Assembly: GCA_964557575.1 (NCBI GenBank)
Contig: CAZLBC010000037.1
Span: forward strand, 1 to 40,817
DNA from: CAZLBC01 sp964557575
GTDB taxonomy: Bacteria; Planctomycetota; Phycisphaerae; SM23-33
Direction: 5' to 3'
DNA: 40,817 bases
The notes under the pieces were generated by a model, which saw only the letters and a program-made list of their open reading frames with translations, made no database searches and was not told where the DNA came from. A program made the position numbers and the translations under genes. Position 1 is the stretch's first letter, and the number at the start of each line of letters is the position of its first letter. This document shows positions 15,867 through 25,084 of this stretch, piece after piece.

Positions 15867-17162
15867 ATGTCAGACAGACTGCACAGACGACGATTCCTTC
15901 GAACCGCGGCGGTTACCGGCGTCGCCCCCCTCCTGCTTGAAAAACACGGCGCGCCCGCCGCGAACGATACGCTGGACCTGGCCGTCATCGGCGTCGGCGG
16001 CAGGGGCAGGGCCAATCTCCGGGGAGTCTCGAAGGAACACATCGCGGCCCTGTGCGATATCGACGAAAAGCGGCTCGGGCAGGCGGCCCGGCAGTTTCCG
16101 AAAGCCAGGACCTTCACCGACTTCCGCCGGATGTACGACGAGATGGAGAAGCACATCGACGCGGTCGTCGTCAGCACGCCCGACCACACCCACGCCCCGG
16201 CCGCCGCGGCGGCGATGCGGATGAACAAGCACTGCTACTGCGAAAAACCGCTGGCCCACAACGTCCGGGAGGTGCGGACACTGACCGAGCTCGCGGCGGA
16301 ACACGACCTCCGCACACAGCTCGGCACGCAGATCCACGCCGGCGACAACTACCGCCGGGTGGTCGAGCTGATACGGGCCGGAGCGATCGGCGCGGTCGGG
16401 GAAGTGCACGTCTGGCTGAAACACAGCTACGGCGGCGGCGACCGTCCCGCGGACACACCCCCCGTCCCCGAACACATCGACTGGGACCTGTGGCTGGGCC
16501 CGGCTCCCGAGCGGCCCTACCATCCCTGCTACCTGCCCGGCAAGTGGCGGCGCTGGTGGGACTTCGGGTGCGGGGCACTCGGGGACTTCGGGTGCCACTA
16601 CATGGACCTGCCGTTCTGGGCCTTGGGGCTGAAATATCCCTCCTCCGTGAAGGCCGATGGCCCGCCGGTCCACCCGGAGGGCACCCCGCCCCGGCTGATC
16701 GTCCGCTACGCGTTTCCCCGCCGCGCGGGGCGGCCGCCGGTGCGGATGACCTGGTACGACGGCGGCCGGCGCCCGCCGGTGCTGGAGAAGGTCCTCGCGG
16801 ACAACGGCCTGCCGGCGATTCCCAGCGGTGTCCTCTTCGTCGGCGACGACGGCATGCTCGCCGCCACCTACATAAGGCGCATGCTGCTGCCGAAGAAGAA
16901 GTTCGCGGATTACGAGCCGCCGAAACCCACGATCCCGAAATCCGCCGGCCACCACCGGGAGTGGATAGCGGCCTGCAAGACGGGCGGCCCCACCACCTGC
17001 TCCTTCGACTATTCCGGCCCCCTCACCGAGACCGTCCTCCTCGGCAACGTCGCCTACCGCTCGGGCGAGAAGCTCTCCTGGGATGCCGCCGCGCTGAAAA
17101 CCGGCAGTCCGAAGGCCGACCGCTACCTGCGCCGAAACTACCGGGAGGGCTGGTCGCTGTAG
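15867..17162 (+). CDS. Tat-exported Gfo/Idh/MocA family oxidoreductase
   Basis: A 431-residue NAD(P)-dependent oxidoreductase with an exported N-terminus: RRRFLR (7-12) is a twin-arginine motif, followed by a hydrophobic stretch. The Rossmann loop GVGGRG is at 42-47 and CEKPL gives Glu126-Lys127-Pro128. WLGPAPERPYHPCYLP and GCGALGDFGCHYMD are typical of planctomycete-type members that act on glycosides or sugar derivatives. The ATG at 15867 has TGGAG upstream. It stands alone, divergent from guaA and convergent with the ThuA-ankyrin gene, with a nested mobile element between. It is a distant paralogue of the protein at 1059-2297. The substrate is unknown. Confidence 0.9.
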   Translation: MSDRLHRRRFLRTAAVTGVAPLLLEKHGAPAANDTLDLAVIGVGGRGRANLRGVSKEHIAALCDIDEKRLGQAARQFPKARTFTDFRRMYDEMEKHIDAVVVSTPDHTHAPAAAAAMRMNKHCYCEKPLAHNVREVRTLTELAAEHDLRTQLGTQIHAGDNYRRVVELIRAGAIGAVGEVHVWLKHSYGGGDRPADTPPVPEHIDWDLWLGPAPERPYHPCYLPGKWRRWWDFGCGALGDFGCHYMDLPFWALGLKYPSSVKADGPPVHPEGTPPRLIVRYAFPRRAGRPPVRMTWYDGGRRPPVLEKVLADNGLPAIPSGVLFVGDDGMLAATYIRRMLLPKKKFADYEPPKPTIPKSAGHHREWIAACKTGGPTTCSFDYSGPLTETVLLGNVAYRSGEKLSWDAAALKTGSPKADRYLRRNYREGWSL

Positions 17163-17169
17163 GCGCTAT

Positions 17170-17493
17170 CAGGCTGTTGAAAAAGTAGAGCTGGTTTCAT
17201 AACTTGCTTTGGTAGCGAAAGCGAGGTATTTTGTCGATCTGGCAAGGAACGGAAACGACGACATATTAAGGAAATATGTCGAGTTTTCGTGACGCCGCCA
17301 GACGGCAAAAGAGCCGCTTGTAGTCCAAATTGAAGTTATGAAACCAGCTCTAGACCGTCGCCGAGAACGAGAGATTTTTTGTTCCGGCAAGGAACGGAAA
17401 CAGTTGCATATCAGCACTGTTCTGCTGTTTTCGTGACGCGGCCGGAGCGGAAAAGATCCGCTGGCGGGCAGGTAGTGGTTTTTCAACAGCCTG
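17170..17493. repeat. Outer miniature inverted-repeat element, interrupted by a second element
   Basis: Perfect 15-bp terminal inverted repeats, CAGGCTGTTGAAAAA (17170-17184) and its complement (17479-17493), are flanked by the direct repeat CTAT (17166-17169 and 17494-17497), a probable 4-bp target duplication. The total is 324 bp, but 165 bp belong to a later TA-flanked insertion, leaving an original element of about 159 bp. Its interior has CGGAAACAG and CTGTTTTCG arms able to form a hairpin. This core resembles that of the inner element although the termini differ. It fills the gap between two convergent genes, where a long hairpin could also end transcription from both sides. No transposase is encoded. 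Confidence 0.8.
17188..17350 (+). repeat. Miniature inverted-repeat element, copy 2 (163 bp), nested in the outer element
   Basis: This is the exact reverse complement of the element at 11150-11312, with the same 18-bp terminal repeats and TA on both sides (17186-17187 and 17351-17352). It interrupts the outer element two bases past that element's left terminal repeat, so it arrived later. Perfect identity of the copies implies recent movement or gene conversion. Confidence 0.85.
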
Positions 17494-17497
17494 CTAT

Positions 17498-18916
17498 TCA
17501 TTTCCCCCGCAGGATCTTCTCCACGGGCTCGTTCTTCAGCTCGACGGCGTAATCGAGGGCTGTCTTGCCGTTTTTAGCCTTGATCGACTTGTCGGCCCCG
17601 TGTTTCAGCAGCAGCTTCGTCATCGCGGCGCTCGCCGTAGCCGACGCCTCGTGGAGAGGCGTCCCTCCCCGGGCGCTGATCAGGTTCACCGAGGCGCCCT
17701 TTTCGATCAGGAAGGCGGCCATCTCCACGTGGTCTTTCATCGCGGCGTAGTGCAGCGGGCTCCACCCGTCCCGTTCCCTGGCGTCGAGCTGCGAGCCGTG
17801 TTTCACCAGCACCTTCGCGAGCTCCAGGTAGTTCCGCTCCGCGGCGTGGTGCAGCGGAATCCGCTTGCTGTTGTTCCTGACGTTGACGTCGGCCCCGCCG
17901 GCGATGAGCAGTTTCGCTATTGCCGCCTTGCCGCGCACCGCCGCGTAGTGCAGCGGCGTCCATCCGGCCGCATTCTTTTCGTTGAGCTTCGCCCCTTTCT
18001 GCAGGTATCGCTTGACGTCCTCGGCATCCCCCCGCGCTATCGCATGGAGGATCGACTTGTTCCGCACGATGACCGGCGTTTCCGACGGCACCCCCTTTTC
18101 GGGGATCTCGATCTTCGCCGCCCACGCGATCCCGTTGAGCACCAGGGTGCGGAAATCGTCGCAGGCCCAGTTGGTGTGCCAGTGCCCGCCGGTGAAACCG
18201 AAGCCGCGGGAGCCGCCCTCGTTGACCGACACCCATGCCAGGTGCTGAACGACCCCGTCGGCGAGTTCCTTTCGCAGCGCGGGATTGCCGCGCCGGGGAC
18301 CGTCTTTTTCGGCCAGCGTCCCGGCGGGCGGATGCGCCGAGAGCACGGGCGTAACGCCCTTCATGTCCGGGCGAAACCGCATGTGGTAATACCACTCGTC
18401 TTTCAACTCAAACGGCTGCACGCCCCGCCCGACGGGATGGTCGGCGACCCGCGGGGCATTCGGGGTCCACGTGGGATTGACCGACCAGTCCACCGCGAAG
18501 TACCCGCCGAGGCAATCGAGAAAACACCGCCCGAGTTCCTCCCCGGGCGGCTCGAGCGCGTAGTGCAGGCAGGCAATACCAACGCCCTTCTTCGACAGGT
18601 CGGCGATCTGCTTCGCCCGGCCCCGGGCCACATGTCCCCCGCCGCCGTCGGCGTATATCACCAGGCAGGCGATGTCCGCGAACGCCGACGCGTCCTGCGG
18701 CCACGTGTCGGTATGGACGACGGCCTCGACGGCGAGCCCCGACTCGTTGAGGGCCGTCGCCAGGAGGGTGCAGCCCTTCGCGTGCTCGTGCATGTTCCAC
18801 CCATGGCTCGGCTTGCCGGCGACGAACAGTATCTTCCTGGTTTCGGCCGAAACAACCGGCGCGCATACCAACGCGATGGCGGCGAGAAAAGAAAGCGGTA
18901 TACTCTTGTGTCTCAT
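17498..18916 (-). CDS. Secreted ThuA-like (trehalose utilisation) domain fused to ankyrin repeats
   Basis: A 472-residue exported protein. Residues 1-24 are a signal peptide (VVSA|ETR). From about 26 to 275 there is a ThuA-like, glutamine-amidotransferase-fold domain: KILFVAGKPSHGWNMHEH at the start, CLHYALEPPGEE in the middle and GFGFTGGHWHTNW near its end, as in proteins often found with Gfo/Idh/MocA enzymes. From about 285 six ankyrin units follow, recognisable by TPLHYAA, IPLHHAA, SPLHYAA, TPLHEAS and a degenerate TALDYAV. The repeats probably bind a partner outside the cytoplasm. The ATG at 18916 has AAGGA upstream. Enzymatic activity of ThuA domains is poorly defined. The fusion is unusual. 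Confidence 0.85.
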   Translation of the reverse strand: MRHKSIPLSFLAAIALVCAPVVSAETRKILFVAGKPSHGWNMHEHAKGCTLLATALNESGLAVEAVVHTDTWPQDASAFADIACLVIYADGGGGHVARGRAKQIADLSKKGVGIACLHYALEPPGEELGRCFLDCLGGYFAVDWSVNPTWTPNAPRVADHPVGRGVQPFELKDEWYYHMRFRPDMKGVTPVLSAHPPAGTLAEKDGPRRGNPALRKELADGVVQHLAWVSVNEGGSRGFGFTGGHWHTNWACDDFRTLVLNGIAWAAKIEIPEKGVPSETPVIVRNKSILHAIARGDAEDVKRYLQKGAKLNEKNAAGWTPLHYAAVRGKAAIAKLLIAGGADVNVRNNSKRIPLHHAAERNYLELAKVLVKHGSQLDARERDGWSPLHYAAMKDHVEMAAFLIEKGASVNLISARGGTPLHEASATASAAMTKLLLKHGADKSIKAKNGKTALDYAVELKNEPVEKILRGK

Positions 18917-18990
18917 TGCGTATTCCTTTATCTACGGTTCCGGCGAGGTACACCTGTGATCGATTGTATCATATGTTGTGAGGTTTAAAA

Positions 18991-21690
18991 ATGGCGCCCC
19001 ACACCGAGACGGTCGATGCGGTCATGCAATCCCTCGACACGGGACCCAAGGGGCTCAGCAGCGCCGCGGCGGAACAGCGGCTGCGGGAATACGGCCCGAA
19101 CGCGCTGCGCGAAACGGAACCCGTATCCCCGCTGCACATCCTCTTCGCGCAACTGAACAGTTTCATCGTCTACATACTGATCGGCGCGGTGGCCGTGTCG
19201 ATCATGCTGGCCGAATACATCGACAGTTGCGTCATCGCCGTCATCCTCGTCATCAATACCGTCCTCGGGTTCTTCCAGGAATTTCGCGCGGAAAAGGCCA
19301 TCGAGACCCTGAAGAAAATGGCGGAGCTTCGGGCGACCGTCATCAGGGACGGCGTCCGGCAGCGAATCGAAAGCGAGCGCGTCGTGCCGGGCGACATCAT
19401 CGCGTTCGAGGCCGGCGACGCCGTGCCGGCCGACGCCAGGATCTGCGAATCGGCGATGCTGGAATCCCTGGAGTCGGCCCTGACGGGCGAGAGCGTGCCC
19501 GTGCGCAAGCAGACCGATCCGGTCAAGGATACCGCGACGCTGGGCGGCATGACAAACATGGTCTTCTCCGGAACGAGCATCACGAACGGCGCGGGGAAGG
19601 CGGTCGTGGTCGCCACCGGGATGAACACCGAGATCGGCTCCATCGCCGAGTCAATCGATGCGGTCGTCGAGGACCGGACCCCCCTCCAGAAGAGTCTCGA
19701 CACGCTCGGAAGACGGCTGGGGGTGTTGACGCTGCTGATCTGCGGGGCGGTGATCGGCCTCGGCATCGTGCGGGGCGGGGCGGTCCTGGAGATAGTCATG
19801 GTCGGCGTCAGCCTCGCGGTCGCCGCTATCCCGGAGGGGCTGCCTGTCGTCGTCACCATCGCCCTGGCCATCGGCGTCCGGAAGATGGCGAAGCGGAACG
19901 CCCTGATCAAGCGGCTTCCCGGCGTGGAGACGCTCGGGTGTACCACGGTAATCTGCACCGACAAGACCGGGACCCTGACAAAAAACGAGATGACCGTTGT
20001 GCGGCTCTACTGCAACCGCACGACGATAACGGTCACCGGGACGGGATACGGGACCGCGGGGGAATTCCTCACAAACGGCGAGCCGGCGTCACGCGACGCC
20101 CTGCTGCCCATGCTCGCGTGCGGGGTCGTCAACAGCGACGCGGCCCTCGACGGCGAATCCGTGGTCGGTGACCCGACGGAGGGCGCGCTGCTGGTCAGCG
20201 CCGCGAAGGCCGGCATCGATATCCGGGGGCTGCGGGAGGAGAACCCCCGCATCGACGAGATACCGTTCGACTCGTCCCGGAAGCGCAAATCGACGGTTCA
20301 CGAAACCAACGACGGGCCGGTGATGTACATGAAAGGTGCGCCGGACGTCGTGCTGCAGTTCTGCGACCGGGTCCTGCTGGACGGCCGGCCCCGTCCCCTC
20401 TCGCCGGATATGCGGGACGAGATACTGGCGGCCAACACGGCAATGGCCTCGGAGGCAATCCGCGTCCTGGCGTTCGCCTTCAGAACCGTTCCCGACGGCA
20501 CCGCGACGGAAGACAAACTGGTCTTCATGGGCCTGCAGGGGATGACGGACCCCCCGCGGGGCGCGGTGAAGGACGCCATCGCCGAGTGCCGGAACGCCGG
20601 GATCCGCCCGATCATGATCACCGGCGATTACGTCCTGACCGCCCGGGCCGTCGCCGCCCGGCTGGGCATCGAGGGGGAGGCGATGAGCGGGGAGGAACTC
20701 GAGGGCCTCGACGACGACGCGCTCGTCGCGGCGGTCGGCAGGACGTCGATCTTCGCGCGGGTGAATCCCGATCACAAGATTCGCATCGTCCGCTCGCTTC
20801 GCGGCCAGGGTGAAGTGGTCGCCATGAGCGGCGACGGGGTCAACGACGCGCCCGCGATCAAGGAGGCCGACATCGGCGTCGCCATGGGCGTCACCGGGAC
20901 CGACGTCACCCGGGAAACGGCGGACATGATCTTGACCGACGACAGCTACACCTCGATCGTCGGCGCCGTCGAGCAGGGACGGGCGATCTACGAGAATATC
21001 AGGAAGTTCGTCAACTATCTGCTCTCCAGCAATCTCGGGGAAGTCCTGATTCTCTTCGTGGCCATGATCATCGGCTTCCGGGACGCGGTCACCGGCGCCG
21101 TGGCCGTCCCCCTGATCGCCACCCAGATACTCTGGCTGAACCTGGTCACCGACGGACTGCCGGCGATCGCCCTCGGCGCCGATCCCGTCCGCCCCGGCAT
21201 CATGAACCGCCCGCCCCGCGACGCGGCGGAACGGATCGTCAACCGTGACATGGTCGTGAGCATCGTCACGATCGCGGTCCTGATGGCCGGGACGGTCCTC
21301 TACCTTTTCAACCACTACCTCGCGGACGGGGTGGCAACGGCGCGGACGGTATCGTTTACCGCGATCGTCTTCCTGGAGCTGGTACGGGTCACCATGATCC
21401 GGGCGCAGTACCGGCAGGGGTTTTTTTCCAACCCCCTGCTGCTCGGGGCCCTGCTGCTCTCCATGCTCCTGCAGGCGGCGGTAGTGTACCTGCCGTTTAT
21501 GAACACGATCTTCAGTACGGTGCCGCTCGGGATCGGTCACTGGCTCCATATCGCGGCGGCCGCGGCGGTCATGGCCGTCGCGGGCCTGTCGGCCGTATTC
21601 CTTATCAACGCGGCAGCCGGCAGGCGGAGAACATCTACGGGAGGTAACCGCGAAGCGCTTACCGCAGGTGTTTCCAGAGACCGTCGATAA
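18991..21690 (+). CDS. P-type cation ATPase, Ca2+-transporting type (P2)
   Basis: An 899-residue membrane pump. The order is canonical: N-terminal cation-ATPase domain, TM1-2, actuator loop with LTGESVPV, TM3-4 with AAIPEGLPVV, phosphorylation site DKTGTLT (Asp324), nucleotide domain with KGAPD, hinge GDGVNDAPAIKEADIG and six C-terminal helices. SSNLGEVLIL in TM5 and NLVTDGLPAIALG in TM6 match the Ca2+-coordinating segments of SERCA and PMR1 pumps, so Ca2+ (possibly Mn2+) export is likely. The ATG at 18991 has GTGAGG upstream. The 3' end overlaps the convergent transglutaminase gene by 32 bp. It is transcribed divergently from the ThuA gene across only 74 bp. Confidence 0.92.
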   Translation: MAPHTETVDAVMQSLDTGPKGLSSAAAEQRLREYGPNALRETEPVSPLHILFAQLNSFIVYILIGAVAVSIMLAEYIDSCVIAVILVINTVLGFFQEFRAEKAIETLKKMAELRATVIRDGVRQRIESERVVPGDIIAFEAGDAVPADARICESAMLESLESALTGESVPVRKQTDPVKDTATLGGMTNMVFSGTSITNGAGKAVVVATGMNTEIGSIAESIDAVVEDRTPLQKSLDTLGRRLGVLTLLICGAVIGLGIVRGGAVLEIVMVGVSLAVAAIPEGLPVVVTIALAIGVRKMAKRNALIKRLPGVETLGCTTVICTDKTGTLTKNEMTVVRLYCNRTTITVTGTGYGTAGEFLTNGEPASRDALLPMLACGVVNSDAALDGESVVGDPTEGALLVSAAKAGIDIRGLREENPRIDEIPFDSSRKRKSTVHETNDGPVMYMKGAPDVVLQFCDRVLLDGRPRPLSPDMRDEILAANTAMASEAIRVLAFAFRTVPDGTATEDKLVFMGLQGMTDPPRGAVKDAIAECRNAGIRPIMITGDYVLTARAVAARLGIEGEAMSGEELEGLDDDALVAAVGRTSIFARVNPDHKIRIVRSLRGQGEVVAMSGDGVNDAPAIKEADIGVAMGVTGTDVTRETADMILTDDSYTSIVGAVEQGRAIYENIRKFVNYLLSSNLGEVLILFVAMIIGFRDAVTGAVAVPLIATQILWLNLVTDGLPAIALGADPVRPGIMNRPPRDAAERIVNRDMVVSIVTIAVLMAGTVLYLFNHYLADGVATARTVSFTAIVFLELVRVTMIRAQYRQGFFSNPLLLGALLLSMLLQAAVVYLPFMNTIFSTVPLGIGHWLHIAAAAAVMAVAGLSAVFLINAAAGRRRTSTGGNREALTAGVSRDRR

Positions 21691-23902
21691 TCCGCACGGC
21701 CTCGGCCTGTTCCTCACGCGCGGGCACCTCGTGTCCCCATCGCCAGCGGTAGCGGAGCTTGACCAGTCGTTCCATCTCCGCCGCGGGAAACCCGAACATT
21801 TCGACGGCGAGGTGAGCCCGGCGGCGAAGGGTATCGCCGGGATGAAACGCGAGTCCCCGCCGCTCCAGACGGGCGAGGAGCCGGTCGAGTTCCGCCAGCC
21901 GCCGGTCGCCGTTCCTGCGCGGCCAGATCCGGCGTAACACCGGCCACCTGAGATGTGAGGCCAGCAGGGCGAGGAGCGCGGCGGCGGAAAATACGACAAC
22001 CGGGATGATGACGAAATAGATACTGCCGGAACGAAAGAGCCGGTCGACGGTGTTCCAGACGGCATCGAACAGGCCGGCCACACGATCCCAGGTCGCGTCA
22101 AAAAAACCGGATATCGTTTTGCCGAGAAACTGCCGGTCGCGCTCCGAGTAATCGACAATGGTGCGATACCATCGAAATCTCCTCCCCAGCAGAACATCGC
22201 GAACCGTATTCATAAAACCGCTCCCCTCCCGTTCCGCGACGTGACCGGGAGACGTGGGGTCGATCAGCATCCAGCCGAAGCGGGGGGTGTATATCTCGCA
22301 CCACGCGTGCGCGTCCCTGGCCCGGACGACATAGACCTGTTCTCCCGGCTCGTACTCCTGCATAACGTAGCCGGTCGCGACCCGGCAGGGAACATTAAGC
22401 AGGGTGCAGACGACCGCCATGGCGGAGGCGAAATATTCGCAGTGCCCTTTTTTCATGTGAAACAGAAAATCATCCACCCCGTCGCGCCGCGGATCGCTCT
22501 CGCTCAGATCCAGCGTATAGCGGTAGCCCGCGCGGAGATTCTCAGCCACGCGGCGCGCAATCCTGACGTTGATCCAGTCCCAAGTCGGCGAAAACTGCCG
22601 GGACTGTTCACGCTCGACCAGGAGATCGGCGCACCAGCGCCGGCCCAGTTCGACTATCCGGTTTCTGGTTTCCGTTGCTATCTCCACCGACGCGATGGTG
22701 GCCGGGGCACTGTCCCCGAGAATCCCGAATACAAATTCCCGCTGCGATCGGGACAGGGGCGGGGGAAGCGAACGGGTCGTATACGCCCACGGAAGCGAGT
22801 TCGAAAGGTAATCGGGTTGGGCGTACTCGTTTCGGGAAGTCCGGTTGATCGTCTTGTCTTTCGGGCAGGAGATTGAAAAGGTATTCAGCGGGACCGGAAT
22901 AACCCGTGCGCGGCCGTTGCGGAGTTCGATCTCGTGGACCACCGCCGATCGCGCGATCTCCGCGGGAAGAGCGGACGTCTCGAAATGATCGGGTGTCGCC
23001 CGCGCGTTTCTCACCGATCGTCTCCACCCGGAATTGCCGTAATAGTCCATCGCGTAACATCGCAGGTAGCGCGAGACCGACCCGGGCGCCCTGCCCCGCG
23101 TCCCCCCGGTCGACACCTTGACCTCCATGGCTATGGCATCGGACGTATATATCCTGTCCCGGTACCCGAGCCTGATTTCCTCCGCCAGGTAGTCGCCGCC
23201 GCCGAAACCGGACGTGGAAACGGCCCTGGCGGAAATCCTGGGGAGAAACATGAAAGCCACCGTGGCAACCCCGACGAGGGGAAACACCACCTCGACCAGC
23301 GTTCGTCGCAGCAGCCCGCCGGGCCACCGGCGAATCACGTGCTTCGCGGCGGGGCGTCCCGGCAGCATCGATTGCCGATCCTCCCCGAATCGTGTCGTCA
23401 CCGCGCCGAGGCCGCTGCACAGCGAAAAGACAACCGCCGCGTGAGCGGCCAGGACCAGGGCCGCTAACAGCACCGGGAGAAACCACAGATCGGCGCAGAT
23501 CGAAGCCGTCACGATAACCTGGAGCAGGCTCAGCAGCAGCAGCTGTGCATAGTCCCTGAGCCTCTTTTTCTCGAACAGCTTGTAAAGCTGGAGCAGCACG
23601 ACGAAGTGTCCCAGGATCACGATGGGAATATTGCGGCCGAGATGAAATTCCCAGAACACGATACATATGGCGGCGACGATACACGTGTTCAGCGTCAGTC
23701 GCGAGGCATGCACCTCCCTGTTTTTCCTTAAAAAGAAAAGATTCACCGTAACGGCGACCGCGTTCACGATAAAATAGTACCAACTTCCGGAGGCCACACA
23801 GAAGGCCGATGTGGCCAGCAGTGCCAGCATCAGCAGCCACCACTCCAGCCGGCGTTTTTCGACCCGTTCCATCGCTGCGATCGTGCGGTTTCTAGCCGGC
23901 AT
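21659..23902 (-). CDS. Membrane transglutaminase-like protein (DUF3488 + TGc)
   Basis: A 747-residue membrane protein. The ATG at 23902 is preferred because GAGG lies eight bases upstream; a start at 23932 would overlap the previous gene more and has no such site. The first 200 residues hold a set of hydrophobic helices (DUF3488-like). The extracytoplasmic transglutaminase core has Cys488 in GHCEYFASA, His532 in RDAHAW and Asp548 in LIDPTSPG, the full papain-like triad. A further membrane helix near residue 650 is followed by a cytoplasmic DUF4129-like tail. It is the third gene of the moxR-DUF58-transglutaminase operon and overlaps DUF58 by 11 bp. Such operons are widespread and thought to act in envelope protein processing; the substrate is unknown. 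Confidence 0.9.
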   Translation of the reverse strand: MPARNRTIAAMERVEKRRLEWWLLMLALLATSAFCVASGSWYYFIVNAVAVTVNLFFLRKNREVHASRLTLNTCIVAAICIVFWEFHLGRNIPIVILGHFVVLLQLYKLFEKKRLRDYAQLLLLSLLQVIVTASICADLWFLPVLLAALVLAAHAAVVFSLCSGLGAVTTRFGEDRQSMLPGRPAAKHVIRRWPGGLLRRTLVEVVFPLVGVATVAFMFLPRISARAVSTSGFGGGDYLAEEIRLGYRDRIYTSDAIAMEVKVSTGGTRGRAPGSVSRYLRCYAMDYYGNSGWRRSVRNARATPDHFETSALPAEIARSAVVHEIELRNGRARVIPVPLNTFSISCPKDKTINRTSRNEYAQPDYLSNSLPWAYTTRSLPPPLSRSQREFVFGILGDSAPATIASVEIATETRNRIVELGRRWCADLLVEREQSRQFSPTWDWINVRIARRVAENLRAGYRYTLDLSESDPRRDGVDDFLFHMKKGHCEYFASAMAVVCTLLNVPCRVATGYVMQEYEPGEQVYVVRARDAHAWCEIYTPRFGWMLIDPTSPGHVAEREGSGFMNTVRDVLLGRRFRWYRTIVDYSERDRQFLGKTISGFFDATWDRVAGLFDAVWNTVDRLFRSGSIYFVIIPVVVFSAAALLALLASHLRWPVLRRIWPRRNGDRRLAELDRLLARLERRGLAFHPGDTLRRRAHLAVEMFGFPAAEMERLVKLRYRWRWGHEVPAREEQAEAVRIIDGLWKHLR

Positions 23903-25073
23903 TGCGAACCTCGCTGTCCGCCGCGCAGGCATCCTCGAAGATGGTTTCCATGTAGTCGGGCCCCATCACCGTCAGGTTCCGATTCATCCCTGCCAGGGCG
24001 TGAATGGGCCGGCGATCGATCCTGCCCGGATGACACGAAACAACGATAAGCCGGGATCCCGCCAGGCACTGCCGGGGAATATGTTCCGCGAGCGCCGCGG
24101 CGCCGATCCGTTCGTCACCGACCCTGCTCAGGGCATCGAGCAGTTCGCGCCCCGTCCCCCTGCTGCCGCCCGGTGGAATACAGGCGGCCTCGCCGCCGCT
24201 CGAGACCACCATACCGACGGGACTGCCCCGTTCCAGGGAATGTACGACGAGGGTCGCGGTAAACCGGAGCACGTACTCCTGTACTGCACGATCGGCCTCG
24301 CTGCCGTCGGCAGCGATGTCCAGTATGATAAACAGGCTGTCCGGGGCGGACAGAGACATCTCCCGCATGACCGGCAGTGCGCGGCCTGCGGAGCGCCGCC
24401 AGTGAATCCACCGGGGATCATCGCCCTGGCGATAATCCCGCAAGCCGAAAAACTCGTCCTGCCCGCTCGGCCTGCGCCCCGGCCGTATCGAGCCCGAATG
24501 GACGGCACCCTCCTTGAGTATGTCTACCTTCAACCTACCCCTGGCGGGCCACACCAGGACGCTCGCGCGCCCGGGTATCTCCCGGGCCGTTTTCACCAGT
24601 CCGAGAGGAAACGTGCTCTCCAGCCGGATCCCGCTTGTCCGCAGTTCCCCCCGCCGGCCGGCGAAGAGGTAGCCGCCGGCGCGAAAACCGGATTTCCCGG
24701 GCAGACACAGGCAGTACCCGCCGGCATCGGCCTCCTCGCCGTCCCCGATTTCGTACATCCCCAGTCCCAGGCAGGCGAATAACCGGTGATGATTGCGGAG
24801 CGTATAGCCGAAGTACACCTTTTCGTACTGCCAGACCCGTTCGGGCAGTTCCCGCTCGACAGAAATGCCGGTAAGATTGGACCGGGCCGCCGGAAGAGAG
24901 ATCAGGAGCGCGCCTGTCAGGAAACCGAACACAAAGAACATCATCGGCTCCCCGGTGTGGGTGGAAACAATCACCACCACGAGACTGATGGCGAAAAGCA
25001 CCCATCCGGCCGGCGTTATCCGGATGATGAACCGTTCCTTCATGCGGCGCTGTTTTTTATTGCTCCCCGGCAT
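23892..25073 (-). CDS. DUF58 domain protein
   Basis: A 393-residue protein with two hydrophobic helices near residues 20-65, then a soluble von Willebrand-A-like region. The DUF58 signature FFGLRDYRQGDDPRWIHWRR is plain near residue 215, followed by LFIILDIAADGSE, a MIDAS-like strand. The start at 25073 leaves an 11-bp gap after moxR; another ATG at 25043 is possible. DUF58 proteins nearly always accompany MoxR AAA+ ATPases, which probably remodel or activate them. The downstream partner is the transglutaminase-like protein. Confidence 0.9.
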   Translation of the reverse strand: MPGSNKKQRRMKERFIIRITPAGWVLFAISLVVVIVSTHTGEPMMFFVFGFLTGALLISLPAARSNLTGISVERELPERVWQYEKVYFGYTLRNHHRLFACLGLGMYEIGDGEEADAGGYCLCLPGKSGFRAGGYLFAGRRGELRTSGIRLESTFPLGLVKTAREIPGRASVLVWPARGRLKVDILKEGAVHSGSIRPGRRPSGQDEFFGLRDYRQGDDPRWIHWRRSAGRALPVMREMSLSAPDSLFIILDIAADGSEADRAVQEYVLRFTATLVVHSLERGSPVGMVVSSGGEAACIPPGGSRGTGRELLDALSRVGDERIGAAALAEHIPRQCLAGSRLIVVSCHPGRIDRRPIHALAGMNRNLTVMGPDYMETIFEDACAADSEVRNAG

Positions 25074-25084
25074 ACGGGCAGCCT

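Noticed and set aside
11150..17350. Composite transposon carrying carB and guaA between the inverted repeats
   Set aside because: Each copy has its own TA duplication and one is inserted in another element, so they arrived independently. The genes between are housekeeping and match the host composition.
17169..17501. A 110-codon minus-strand open frame inside the nested elements, similar to one spanning 11150-11312
   Set aside because: Both frames are translations of the mobile repeat hairpins. They share sequence because the repeats do, lack a ribosome site, and do not look like proteins.
20089..22197. Long (about 700-codon) minus-strand frame across the P-type ATPase gene
   Set aside because: It is the antisense shadow typical of GC-rich DNA. 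The plus-strand frame has every P-ATPase motif, while the antisense product is rich in Arg, Asp and Gly with no recognisable domain.
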